A DNA stretch of 64,000 bases from Acidobacteriota bacterium (GTDB lineage: Bacteria; Acidobacteriota; Terriglobia; Bryobacterales; Bryobacteraceae), in contig JAFDVZ010000004.1 in NCBI GenBank assembly GCA_018268715.1, forward strand, positions 1 through 64,000. The letters are read 5' to 3'. Positions 52,271 through 61,389 of the stretch are shown piece by piece. The position numbers and the translations under genes were made by a program. Position 1 is the first letter of the stretch. Each line of letters opens with the position of its first letter. The notes beneath the pieces are model-generated. The model searched no databases. It had not been told where the DNA came from and saw nothing but the letters and a program-made list of their open reading frames with translations.

Positions 52271-52715
52271 CACCGACAATCGCCATTATCCGCCGCGTCC
52301 CATCGTCGGAGTCGGCGCCATCATCTTTCGCGACGACCGCATCCTGCTGGTCGAACGCGGCCGCGAGCCATTGAAGGGCTGGTGGTCGCTGCCAGGCGGC
52401 GCCGTCGAAGTCGGCGAACGCCTCGACGAAGCGCTCCGCCGCGAAATCGCCGAAGAAACGGGCCTGATCGTCACCGTCGGCAAGCTGTTCGAAATCTTCG
52501 AACGCATTATGCGCGACGCCGAAGGCCGCCCCGAATATCATTACGTGCTCATGGACTACGTCTGCACCTGCTCGGAGGGAACGCCCGTGGCGGGCGACGA
52601 CGTGAGCGCCGCCGGTTGGGTCTCGCAACCCGAACTCGACCGGTACCGTCTGACGGAAGGAACCCGCGACGTCATTGAACGAGCATTCGCCGCACATGCA
52701 AATCACCAGCGCTGA
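52266..52715 (+). CDS. Nudix hydrolase with probable ATT start
   Basis: Nudix hydrolase of about 149 aa. The Nudix box GX5EX7REUXEEXGU is complete (GAVEVGERLDEALRREIAEE, then TGL). The first domain strand PIVGVGAIIFRDDRILLVER needs codons upstream of the only near-cognate TTG (52371), but the frame is closed by a stop at 52248 and has no ATG, GTG or TTG in between. The best start is ATT at 52266, 8 bases after GGGAG, giving ISTDNRHYPPRP. The reading could also reflect a sequencing error or translational coupling with the SMP-30 stop. The substrate is unknown. The 3' end overlaps mutS2 by 20 bases. Confidence 0.72.
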   Translation: MSTDNRHYPPRPIVGVGAIIFRDDRILLVERGREPLKGWWSLPGGAVEVGERLDEALRREIAEETGLIVTVGKLFEIFERIMRDAEGRPEYHYVLMDYVCTCSEGTPVAGDDVSAAGWVSQPELDRYRLTEGTRDVIERAFAAHANHQR

Positions 52716-55113
52716 CACCCTCGAATTCGAATCCCTGCGCGAGCTGATCGGACGTTACGTATCGAGCCCGCTCGGCCTCCGCCAACTGCACATGGTGGAG
52801 CCATCGTCCGACCGCGCCGCACTCGAGAGCACACTCGCCGAAACCGCCGAAGCCGTCGCCTACGCGCGCGCCGCCACCCAACCCCAAACCGCGGGCCGGG
52901 GCGCGGTGGTGCGCGTCAAGTTCACCTCCATCCCCGATTCCGCCGAAGCCGTCGCCCGCCTGCGCATCGAAGGCGCCTCGCTCGACGCCCGCCAGATCTA
53001 CGACCTCACGCGTCTGCTCGACCAGGCCGGCGAAGTCCGCAACCTGATCTCGGCGGTCGATCACCGCTTCCCGCTGCTTGCCGCCCGCGCCGCCGCCATC
53101 GCCGATTTCCGCGACCTGCTGCGCGCCCTCGACGGTAAGATCCTGCCCGATGGCTCGGTGGCCGACAACGCCAGCGTCGCCCTCAACCGCCTGCGCCGCG
53201 AAATCGAAAAGCAGCAGAAATCCATCTCGGAATCGCTCGAACGCTTCCTGCGCCAACACCGCGAAGAGGGCACCTTGCAGGAGGAGTTCGTCACCATCCG
53301 CAACGAGCGTTTCGTGGTGCCCATCGTCGCCGGACAGCGCCGCCGCGTCGACGGCGTCATCCACGCGGCCTCGGCCAGCGGCCACACCCTGTTCGTCGAG
53401 CCGCTCGAAACCATCGACCTGAACAACGAGATGGTGCGTCTCAAGGACGAGGAGGCCGCCGAAGTCGCGCGCATCCTCCGCGACCTTACCGATCGCCTCC
53501 GCCAGCACTCCGACGACATCACCCTGGCCTTCGACGCAATGGGCCAGCTCGAATTCCTGTTCGCCAAGGCCAACTTCGCCCTCGACTTCAACTGCGTGGT
53601 GCCGAAGTTCAGCCCTGACCTCGACCGCCGCCTGCACCTGAAGGAAGCGCGCCACCCCTTGCTTGAGGACGTGCTGCGCAAGCACCGCAAGCGCGTCGTG
53701 CCCATCTCCGTCACGCTCGACGAAAAGACCCGCACGCTGCTCATCAGCGGCCCCAACACGGGCGGCAAGACGGTCGCCATGAAGACGGTCGGCCTGCTCG
53801 CGCTGATGGCCCACGCCGGCTTCCCCGTGCCCGCCTCCGAGGCCGAATTCCCGATCCTCGAACAGGTGCTCGCCGACATCGGCGACCAGCAGTCCATCCA
53901 GGAAAGCCTCAGCTCCTTCAGCGCCCACATCCACGCCATCCGCAAAATGCTGGAGGTCGTCGGCATGGACGCCCTGGTGTTGCTCGACGAGTTAGGCCGC
54001 GCCACCGATCCGGAGGAAGGCGGCGCGCTCGGCGTGGCGATCCTCGATACATTCCGCAACGCCGGCGCCTTCACGCTCGCCTCCACGCACCTCACGCCCA
54101 TCAAGATTTACGGAGCGAACACGCCCGGCGTCCTGAACGCCAGCATGGGTTTCGACGAAGAAACGCTCGAGCCCACTTATGTTCTACGCACCGGCGCGCC
54201 CGGCAAGTCCGCCGGCCTCGACATCGCCAGCCGCCTGGGCATCGAACCCCAGATCATCGAACGCGCCCGCGCCAACATGAGCACCAGCGAGCGCGACATC
54301 CAGCGTTTCCTCAGCGAACTGCACGAGCGGCTGGAAAAGGCGTCCGCCCTCGAATCCGAACTCGTCCGCGAGCGTGAGCGCCTGCGCCAGCGCGAGGAAT
54401 CGCTTGAGCGCGATTGGGAGAAGAAACGCGCCGCCAAGATCCGCGAACTCGAGCAACACTCGCAGGAACTCGCCTCCCGCTTTGAGGAGCAAGCCCGCCA
54501 GACCATCGACGAAATCACCAAGAACGTCGAGCAGCGCAAGGCCTCCGAGCACGCGATGCGCAAGGTGGCGAAGACGCGCCGCGAATTCCTGGAGCAATCG
54601 AAGACCATCGCCGAGCAATCGGCCCCGCCTGGAGCGCCCGCGCCCAAGCGCATCGTAATAGAGGAGGGTGTGCGCGTGCGATTGAAGGGCGTGCGCCAAC
54701 CCGCCCGCGTCCGCCGCCGCATCGGCGACGACCTGCTCGAAGTCGAAGCCGGCTTCATGAAGATGCAGGTGTCGGTCGACGACGTGGAGGAAGTGCTACC
54801 CGCCGAGACCGGCCCGTCGCGTCTGCCGAAGGGCGTGACCTACGAGCAAGGCCCGCGCTGGGACACCTCGTATCGCGAGATCAACATCATCGGCAAGCGC
54901 GCCGAAGAAGCGTCGGAGGAAGTGGACAAATTCCTCGACTCCGCCGCCCTGGCCGAAATCGACCGTGTCCGCATCGTCCACGGTTTCGGTATGGGCGTGC
55001 TGAAGCGGGCAGTCGCGGACCTGCTCGCGCACAACCCGCACGTCGAAAAATTCTACCCGGCCACGGCCAGCGAAGGCGGCGCGGGCGCAACCATCGTGGA
55101 GCTCAAGGTCTAG
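52696..55113 (+). CDS. mutS2: Endonuclease MutS2
   Basis: MutS2 of 805 aa from the ATG at 52696. The core has the MutS-type ATPase with Walker A SGPNTGGKTVAMKTVG near residue 352, the Walker B region LVLLDELGRATDPEEGGAL and the LASTHLTPIK switch. A long coiled coil follows near residues 535-640 (ERERLRQREESLERDWEKKR). The C-terminal Smr nuclease domain has NIIGKRAEEASEEVDKFLD and VRIVHGFGMGVLKRAV; its usual LDLxG is changed to INIIG. MutS2 suppresses recombination and, in some bacteria, rescues collided ribosomes. Confidence 0.94.
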   Translation: MQITSADTLEFESLRELIGRYVSSPLGLRQLHMVEPSSDRAALESTLAETAEAVAYARAATQPQTAGRGAVVRVKFTSIPDSAEAVARLRIEGASLDARQIYDLTRLLDQAGEVRNLISAVDHRFPLLAARAAAIADFRDLLRALDGKILPDGSVADNASVALNRLRREIEKQQKSISESLERFLRQHREEGTLQEEFVTIRNERFVVPIVAGQRRRVDGVIHAASASGHTLFVEPLETIDLNNEMVRLKDEEAAEVARILRDLTDRLRQHSDDITLAFDAMGQLEFLFAKANFALDFNCVVPKFSPDLDRRLHLKEARHPLLEDVLRKHRKRVVPISVTLDEKTRTLLISGPNTGGKTVAMKTVGLLALMAHAGFPVPASEAEFPILEQVLADIGDQQSIQESLSSFSAHIHAIRKMLEVVGMDALVLLDELGRATDPEEGGALGVAILDTFRNAGAFTLASTHLTPIKIYGANTPGVLNASMGFDEETLEPTYVLRTGAPGKSAGLDIASRLGIEPQIIERARANMSTSERDIQRFLSELHERLEKASALESELVRERERLRQREESLERDWEKKRAAKIRELEQHSQELASRFEEQARQTIDEITKNVEQRKASEHAMRKVAKTRREFLEQSKTIAEQSAPPGAPAPKRIVIEEGVRVRLKGVRQPARVRRRIGDDLLEVEAGFMKMQVSVDDVEEVLPAETGPSRLPKGVTYEQGPRWDTSYREINIIGKRAEEASEEVDKFLDSAALAEIDRVRIVHGFGMGVLKRAVADLLAHNPHVEKFYPATASEGGAGATIVELKV

Positions 55114-55132
55114 CAGCCCCTCTACCAGGGGT

Positions 55133-56413
55133 TCAGTCCCGCCACGGCGCGGGCGTGAAATCGGGCGCGAATCCATCGGCGGAGCGGAACGACGCGGGCG
55201 CCGGTTTCACGCCCGTATTCAGCCATCCCTCCATCGCATCCAGCGCGATCAGCAGTTGTCCGCTCGTGAACGCGCAATGCCCGACGCCGCTGACAAACAC
55301 CTGGCTCAGGTAGTCCGCCGAACGCCAATTCTCCACCTGGGCCTTGTAGTAGCTGTCATGACGGACCTCGGCCTGCCCGTCCAGCGTATTCTTCAGCATC
55401 AGCACCGGACGCAGCAGTTTGCCCCGGTAATCGCCGAACTTCCGCACCCAGTCGCGCGCCTCCGGGCTCCCCGCGATATTCGCCCGGGCGTTCATCTTCG
55501 CAAGCAGCGCCTCCGCGTCCACGCCCAACGTCGCCAGGTAGGCCTTCTCCTCGCTCGTCAGCGTGTAAGCGCGCCCGGCGTTCTGCACAAACGCTCCGCC
55601 GGCGAAGAACTCGGTGTCTTCCCGAAGCTGCGTGGACGTCATCATGATCATCAGCCACATCGGCAGCTTGTACATGGGATCGAGACCGTAGAGCGCGTCG
55701 TTCGGAAGTCCGAAGACCAGCCGGATGAACTCCCACCCGCCCTTATTACTGCCGTCGGCGGCGGGGGCGGCCAGCTTCGGATACACGTCGCGAGCGAAGT
55801 TCAAGCCCACCCTCGTATCGTCCAGGGAGCCCCACTCCGCCGGCCAGCCAAACACCACCGCATAGGCCAACGCGAAGTCCAGATTCCGGTCCATCCTGCG
55901 AGTCCACCCCGCTCCCGACGCGCACATGGGAATCGCGGCGTCATACGATTTCGGATAATCCTCGATCAGCCGCAGCGCCGACATGCCCCCCATCGACGAA
56001 CCCCACAGAATGACTCGCTTCGGATCGCCGACCGTCGCTCGAAAGTAAACCGTCAACGCGAACGTGTCCTGCACCGTCTCCTTCACCTGCCAGTCGGACA
56101 CTCCGATCTCCGAAGCCGCCAGGGCGTAACCGCGCGCCAGCAGCGTCGACGTCAGAGAGACGGCCGGCGAATCGACCACATTGGGGGCAAGCAACGGCTC
56201 AGCCGGCGGCGCCGACATTTTGCTGCCCTGCATATACACCAGCAGCGTCCCGTTCCAGTTCGCCGGCGCCTGAATATGAAACTTGACTCCGTCAATGGAG
56301 CCAACTTGTTTATACGGCAAGCTCACCCGCGCAATGCCGTCTCCGGCCGTCGCGCTAACTCCGATCGCCAGGAACGCGACCACCGTCCCGAGTCTCGATA
56401 AGTGCTCAATCAC
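55133..56413 (-). CDS. Secreted alpha/beta hydrolase
   Basis: Exported protein of 426 aa. The start is the GTG at 56413, seven bases after a strong GGAGG, leading into a signal peptide (LGTVVAFLAIGVSATAGDG). The nucleophile elbow is LWGSSMGGMSALRL (GSSMGG) and the histidine is in VSGVGHCAFTSG. Between them lies a large helical insert. Overall it resembles tannase/feruloyl esterase-like or prolyl-oligopeptidase-like esterases, but a precise family is not assigned. The longer frame to 56665 runs through the promoter region and is rejected. Confidence 0.78.
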   Translation of the reverse strand: MIEHLSRLGTVVAFLAIGVSATAGDGIARVSLPYKQVGSIDGVKFHIQAPANWNGTLLVYMQGSKMSAPPAEPLLAPNVVDSPAVSLTSTLLARGYALAASEIGVSDWQVKETVQDTFALTVYFRATVGDPKRVILWGSSMGGMSALRLIEDYPKSYDAAIPMCASGAGWTRRMDRNLDFALAYAVVFGWPAEWGSLDDTRVGLNFARDVYPKLAAPAADGSNKGGWEFIRLVFGLPNDALYGLDPMYKLPMWLMIMMTSTQLREDTEFFAGGAFVQNAGRAYTLTSEEKAYLATLGVDAEALLAKMNARANIAGSPEARDWVRKFGDYRGKLLRPVLMLKNTLDGQAEVRHDSYYKAQVENWRSADYLSQVFVSGVGHCAFTSGQLLIALDAMEGWLNTGVKPAPASFRSADGFAPDFTPAPWRD

Positions 56414-56537
56414 AATGACACCTCCGTGAAAATGTATGCCACGGCTTGCCGCGCCCCGGAGATGATGCTTGCGCCAGTTTTTTGTTAGCGTCCTGGTGAT
56501 TGATTCCTCAGCCTTTACTCGTCGCATCGGAATCAGT

Positions 56538-58295
56538 ATGCTGTCGTTGGTGGAGGATCCCGTGACCAAGGAGTCGCCGTCCGCCGCGAGCGCCCCCGTT
56601 CGCTTCGGGGAGTACGAACTCCACCCCTCTTCACTCGAACTCCGCAAGTCAGGCAGGCGAATCAAGTTGGAGCCCCAACCCGGGCGAGTCCTGCTACTGC
56701 TCGTGCAGCGAGCCGGCGAGTTAGTGACGCGCGAGGAAATCCGGCGCGAAGTCTGGGGCGACGGCGTCTTCGTCGACTACTCGAAAAGCCTGAACTTCTG
56801 CCTCAGCGCGATCCGCGGAGTCCTGAACGACGATCCCCGCTCGCCGCGATACATCGAGACTCTCCCCAAGCGCGGCTACCGCTTCATCGGCCACCGCACC
56901 CTGCCCGCATCCCCCAAGGCGTCGTTGGCCGTGCTGCCGTTTGAGAACCTGAACGGCGACCCGCGCGAGGAATTCATCGCCGGCGGCATGGCCGATATTC
57001 TCATCGCCGAACTGGGCAAGGCCCCGGCCCTGCGCGTGATCTCCCGGCAGTCGTCCCAGCAGTTCAAGGACAAACGCATCGGAATCCCCGCCATTGGCCG
57101 GCAGTTAGGCGTCGATACCTTCGTCGAAGGCAGCGTCCTGCGGGTGGACGAGCGCATCCGTGTCACCGTCCAACTCATTCACGCCAAGCCCGAGCGCCAT
57201 CTCTGGGCCGACACGTACGAATGCGCCGCCGACCAACTGTTCGCCGAGCAGCCCCGCGTCGCCCGTGCCATCGCAACGGCCATCCTGGCGAAGCTCGCGC
57301 CCGACTCCGTCCGCGGCGGCGAGGCCCCCACCGTCAATCCCCTGGCCCAAGTGGCCTATCTGCGGGGCCGCTACCATATGTCGTTGATGTCGCCGCGGGC
57401 GCTCGAAGACGCGCTGGCCTGTTTCCGGGACGCCCTCCGCGCCGATCCCGCCTTCGGCCCAGCCCACGCCGCCGTCGCCAACACCTACAACCTGCTCGGC
57501 TTCTGGGGCTCGCTTCCGGAGCGCGACGCCTACCGTCAGGCCAAGGAAGCCGCGCTTCGGGCCCTGGCCATCGACGATTCGCTCGGAACGGCGCATCGAG
57601 CCCTCGGATGGGCGCACTGGGTGTACGACTGGGACATCGAACAGAGCGACGCCGAAATCCGTCGCACCGTCCAGCTTTGCCCCAGTGATGAAAGCACCTA
57701 CGTGCTACGATCCCTAATGCTCGCCATCGTGCGCCGCCGCGCGGAGCCGGCCATCGAAGACGCGCGCCTGGCCCTGGATATCGACCCGTTGTCGCCCCGG
57801 ACCAACGCCAATCTCGCCTGGGTGGCGCTGCATGTGGGTCGTTACGAACTCGCGGTCCGCCAGGCCGCCAGGACTCTGAAGATGTTCCCCAATTCGCTGC
57901 AGGCGCTCTACGTGCTCGGCCAATCCGCCCTGGCCGACGGCCGTCCCGCCGAAGCGGCGAACTTCTTCGAACGGGCTCTGGCGATTTCGCGGGACCCCAT
58001 CACCATCGGCTATCTGGGACACGCCCAAGCCCTCGCCGGCGCGCGGTCCGAGGCTCTTGCCTGGTTGGACCAACTCGTCGCCCAAAGCCGCGACAACTAT
58101 GTGATCCCCCGCAGCATGCTCTGGATCCTCATCGGCCTGCGGGACAACGACCGCGCCTTCGCCACGCTCGAAAGCGAATACCAGAAGCGCAGCAGTTTCC
58201 TGTGGTGGCTTCGATCCGTACCCCTGTTCCACCCGATCTCAGCGGATCCGCGGTACCACGACCTGGTCGGTAGAATGGGCTTTCCCGAAGCCTGA
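56538..58295 (+). CDS. Winged-helix/TolB-like/TPR transcriptional regulator
   Basis: Protein of 585 aa (ATG 56538; a GTG at 56562 with GGAGG 5 bases upstream is a good alternative). An OmpR/CadC-type winged helix lies at about residues 20-120: VRFGEYELHPSSLELRKSGR, TREEIRREVWGDGVFVDYSK, YIETLPKRGYRFIG. It is followed by a TolB-N/FlgO-like domain (LAVLPFENLNGDPREEFIAG) and TPR repeats. CadC-like proteins usually have a membrane helix after the DNA-binding domain; none is evident here, so it is probably cytoplasmic. Such proteins are abundant in acidobacteria. Targets are unknown; the divergent hydrolase gene is the nearest. Confidence 0.83.
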   Translation: MLSLVEDPVTKESPSAASAPVRFGEYELHPSSLELRKSGRRIKLEPQPGRVLLLLVQRAGELVTREEIRREVWGDGVFVDYSKSLNFCLSAIRGVLNDDPRSPRYIETLPKRGYRFIGHRTLPASPKASLAVLPFENLNGDPREEFIAGGMADILIAELGKAPALRVISRQSSQQFKDKRIGIPAIGRQLGVDTFVEGSVLRVDERIRVTVQLIHAKPERHLWADTYECAADQLFAEQPRVARAIATAILAKLAPDSVRGGEAPTVNPLAQVAYLRGRYHMSLMSPRALEDALACFRDALRADPAFGPAHAAVANTYNLLGFWGSLPERDAYRQAKEAALRALAIDDSLGTAHRALGWAHWVYDWDIEQSDAEIRRTVQLCPSDESTYVLRSLMLAIVRRRAEPAIEDARLALDIDPLSPRTNANLAWVALHVGRYELAVRQAARTLKMFPNSLQALYVLGQSALADGRPAEAANFFERALAISRDPITIGYLGHAQALAGARSEALAWLDQLVAQSRDNYVIPRSMLWILIGLRDNDRAFATLESEYQKRSSFLWWLRSVPLFHPISADPRYHDLVGRMGFPEA

Positions 58296-58311
58296 CGCCC
58301 CGGGCGCCCGG

Positions 58312-59247
58312 CTAAGACAGCGTCTCGGGGTCCGCCGCGGCCCCCTGCGTCACATCGACATAGGAAGGAATCGGCGGCTCAGGCTCGGCGACCGGCAACG
58401 GCGCCGCCTCATAGGCATGCACCTCGCTCGACCAGGTCCACAGCCGGGCCCAGACCCTGAACAACACATACGCCTGCCGGAACACCAGCACCAGCAACAC
58501 CCGCGTCATGGTCTCCTGCGTGGCAAACTCGCTCAACCCGTGATAGGCGGCCAGCAACCCCAACGCCGCCGCGCCGCAGATCCAATACACCGCCAGGGTC
58601 CGCGCCGGCCGCGACGCCACAAACGCCGCCGCTCGCATCGTCGCCCGCACCGCGCCGCGAGCCTCGCCCGTCACCAGCACGATCTTCGCGTAGTCGAACG
58701 TCATATTCACCACGCCCGCCAGGAACACCGCCACCCCGATCAGCCCCCATCGCAGCATGATCCAGGGCCCGGCCTCCATGCTCGATTCGCTGGCCTTCCC
58801 GATCAGCCGGGAGCCCACGCCGAACAGCGCCGCCACGAACCCGTAAAACACCAGCGAAACCAGCGCCAGCCGCGCCAGTCGCGGAAAATAGCGAGCCGAC
58901 GCACTGAAGAAAGCGTCATCCTCCCGCTCAAACAGCGCGATCGCCCCTCCCGCCAGGAACGTATTCAGGACCAGCGAGCACAGCCCCACCACCACGGTCA
59001 GCACCGCGAACTGAACCGCCGTCCCCCCGCGATACTGGTAGGAAAACTCCATCAACCAGCCCACGTCGAAGTTCGAAAACAACCGCGCGCTCTCCAGGCT
59101 CCGCGACAGGTTGCCCGCCACGGCCACCGCCAGCGGCGCCACGATCACCGCCGCCATCGCCAGGTTCATCGCATAGAACAACGCCGTAATCTTGAACAGA
59201 CGCATCGACTGGCGTCCGCCCGCGCTCAACGCAGCAAGTGCATTCAC
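58312..59247 (-). CDS. Polytopic membrane protein of unknown function
   Basis: Integral membrane protein of 311 aa with about six hydrophobic segments, for example MAAVIVAPLAVAVAG, FAVLTVVVGLCSLVLNTFLA and GLIGVAVFLAGVVNMTF. I do not recognise a family. AAGGAGC about 10 bases before the ATG is a ribosome-binding site. It starts 12 bases after the M1 peptidase stop and is probably transcribed with it. Confidence 0.7.
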   Translation of the reverse strand: MNALAALSAGGRQSMRLFKITALFYAMNLAMAAVIVAPLAVAVAGNLSRSLESARLFSNFDVGWLMEFSYQYRGGTAVQFAVLTVVVGLCSLVLNTFLAGGAIALFEREDDAFFSASARYFPRLARLALVSLVFYGFVAALFGVGSRLIGKASESSMEAGPWIMLRWGLIGVAVFLAGVVNMTFDYAKIVLVTGEARGAVRATMRAAAFVASRPARTLAVYWICGAAALGLLAAYHGLSEFATQETMTRVLLVLVFRQAYVLFRVWARLWTWSSEVHAYEAAPLPVAEPEPPIPSYVDVTQGAAADPETLS

Positions 59248-59259
59248 GTCCGTTGCTCC

Positions 59260-61332
59260 TTACGCCAACAACGCCAGAGTCGCCAGAACCTGCTCCACCC
59301 AGAACAGCACCGTGGACGTCAGTTTCCCCGCCGTCGCGTAACTCGACTCCGCCCGCCAGCTATTATTCGTCCAGTTAGCGTCCAGCACCAGCTTATGTTC
59401 GGGATCCACCGCCACCGACGCCACCTTCGTCGCCTTGGTGAACTCGAACTTCGCCCACCGGTACTTGCCGTCCCACTGCCGCCGTTCGGTCTCGCCGTTC
59501 TCGAAGCGGAACTCGATGTCCACCGGATAGACGGCCTCGCCCTCCCGCCGGATGGTCGCCTTGGTCAGCCACTGCCGTTTGTGGTTCTTCTCCCGTTCCT
59601 CGTCGATCTTGCGCGCCTCGGCCGCGGTCACCGTCCGGCGTCCGCCATTCCCATCGAACACCCCGAGGTCTTCCGAGACCGGCTCGCAACTCACCCCCGC
59701 CACCGCATAATCGGCAACGTTCGACGAATACACGAACTGGTCGAAAAACCAGTTCATGTCCTTGCCCGTCGACTCATTCACGGCGGCGATGAAGTCGGGA
59801 AACGCCGGATGGTCATAGCGCCAGCGCTGGTGATACGCCCGCATGGCCTTGGCCATCTCCGCCTCTCCCAGCGTGTTCTCGAGCGTCAGCATCATCGCCC
59901 CCGGCCGCATGTACGAATTCAGCGAATAGCTCGACCCCGTCTGATACTCCCAGGCCCGCCGCGCCAGATCGTCCGCCTTGGGCGCCGACAGGTACGCGGC
60001 CCGATCCACCGACTCCCACGTCAACCCCGGCAGCCGCATCAGGTTCGACAGCGGAATCCCCGCCAGCCGCACCGGCAGCGTCCAACCCGGATAGGCCCGG
60101 TCGATCACCTTCCCGGTCGAGTAGGTGTTGAACCCCTCGTCCATCCATGCCTCTTCGAACTCGTTGCTCCCCACCAGTCCCTGCCAGTATTGATGGCCGA
60201 ACTCGTGGACCACCACGCCTTCCGGATCGCCGTCGTTACGCCCCTGCAGCCAGGAGGTTCCCGCCGTGATGAACGTCGGATACTCCATGCCCCCCGCTCC
60301 CCCGCCCCCATTCGGCGGATCCACCACCGTAATCGTGGCGTGCGGATAGGCCCCGTACCACAGCCCGAACCATTTGATGGCGTTGGCCGTCGCGCGGAAA
60401 TGCCGTTCCGCCTGGCCCGCGTGCTCGGGCTGTAGCAGCAGGATCATCTCGACATTGGATAGCCGGGCCTCGGCGTGCGGAATCCCCAGCAGCCGCGAGA
60501 TATCGGTCAACTCCTTGGCCGTCACCTCGCGTTCGGCGTCGAAGGTGCGCGTGAACCGCCGGTAGGTCGGCTGCGCGGTCCAGGCGAAATCGTGGACATT
60601 GGCCTGCTCGAAGCGGTACGTCGTGGTCCCATCGCCATTCTTCACCGCGTTCTTCTGAATCCCGGTGGCGCCCACCACATATTCCGACGGGACCGTCAGG
60701 TCCACCGCATACGCCCCATAATCGGCGTAGAATTCCGAGTTCGCGTGAAACTGGTGGCAGTTCCATCCGGCGGTCTTCGCAAACCGCATGCCGGCCTTCT
60801 CCCACACGCCGATCTTAGGAAACCACTGCCCGCCCAGGAAGAAATTCCCGTGATACCCGGTGCGCGCGAAAACATGCGGAAACTGCGTCACGAAATCGAT
60901 TTCGAGCGTAATCTGCCCGCCCGGAGGAACCGGCTTTTCAAGCGGAACCCGGATCACCGTCCGGTCCTCCGCGTTGCCGTCATCCGGCGCGATAAACTCC
61001 ATCGCCCGCGTCAAATCGGCGCCGCCGGCCACCGCCAGCTTCTTTATATCGATGTAGCCCCAACTGTCTTTTTGGAACCGGTCTCCGCGCAACTGTCCGC
61101 CCGACTCCCGCATGAACGTGCTCTTCGTGTTCTTGAAGGCGTTCATGTACAGGTGGAACTGCAGATCCGGGATCGGATCCTGAGATCCATTGATCCAGGT
61201 CAGCGTTTCGCGCCCGGTCACGGTTTTAGCTGTCGGATTGAGGCGAGCGGAGATGGAGTAGTTGGCCTGCGGCTTATTTTGCCCGCTCAGACACACGGAG
61301 AGCAATAGTATGGCGGACGCCCATCGATGCAT
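59260..61332 (-). CDS. M1 family aminopeptidase-like metalloprotease, exported
   Basis: Protein of 690 aa with a signal peptide (ASAILLLSVCLSGQ). The zinc site is complete: VVHEFGHQYWQGLVG holds HEXXH, and the third ligand Glu is in AWMDEGFNTYS at the HEXXH-X18-E spacing. The usual GAMEN is GGMEYP here. The N-terminal M1 beta domain (YSISARLNPTAKTVTGRETL) is present and the C-terminal part is short. M1 enzymes cleave N-terminal residues from peptides. TACAAT ends 8 bases before the ATG. Confidence 0.87.
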   Translation of the reverse strand: MHRWASAILLLSVCLSGQNKPQANYSISARLNPTAKTVTGRETLTWINGSQDPIPDLQFHLYMNAFKNTKSTFMRESGGQLRGDRFQKDSWGYIDIKKLAVAGGADLTRAMEFIAPDDGNAEDRTVIRVPLEKPVPPGGQITLEIDFVTQFPHVFARTGYHGNFFLGGQWFPKIGVWEKAGMRFAKTAGWNCHQFHANSEFYADYGAYAVDLTVPSEYVVGATGIQKNAVKNGDGTTTYRFEQANVHDFAWTAQPTYRRFTRTFDAEREVTAKELTDISRLLGIPHAEARLSNVEMILLLQPEHAGQAERHFRATANAIKWFGLWYGAYPHATITVVDPPNGGGGAGGMEYPTFITAGTSWLQGRNDGDPEGVVVHEFGHQYWQGLVGSNEFEEAWMDEGFNTYSTGKVIDRAYPGWTLPVRLAGIPLSNLMRLPGLTWESVDRAAYLSAPKADDLARRAWEYQTGSSYSLNSYMRPGAMMLTLENTLGEAEMAKAMRAYHQRWRYDHPAFPDFIAAVNESTGKDMNWFFDQFVYSSNVADYAVAGVSCEPVSEDLGVFDGNGGRRTVTAAEARKIDEEREKNHKRQWLTKATIRREGEAVYPVDIEFRFENGETERRQWDGKYRWAKFEFTKATKVASVAVDPEHKLVLDANWTNNSWRAESSYATAGKLTSTVLFWVEQVLATLALLA

Positions 61333-61340
61333 TTGCCGAG

Positions 61341-61346
61341 ATTGTA
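61341..61346 (-). promoter_or_regulatory. Candidate -10 box for the M1 peptidase gene, leaderless
   Basis: TACAAT preceded by GA on the minus strand ends 8 bases before the ATG at 61332. CTCGGCAA between them lacks a ribosome-binding site. The same GATACAAT with the same 8-base spacing precedes the DUF3108 gene. Confidence 0.4.
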
Positions 61347-61389
61347 TCGCAGAGGACCGGCCGGCGCCTCGGACGCCGCCATACTGTAA

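Noticed and set aside
58417..60435. Plus-strand frame of 672 codons opposite the membrane protein and M1 peptidase genes
   Set aside because: Arg/Pro/His-rich shadow composition; the minus strand holds the HEXXH enzyme.
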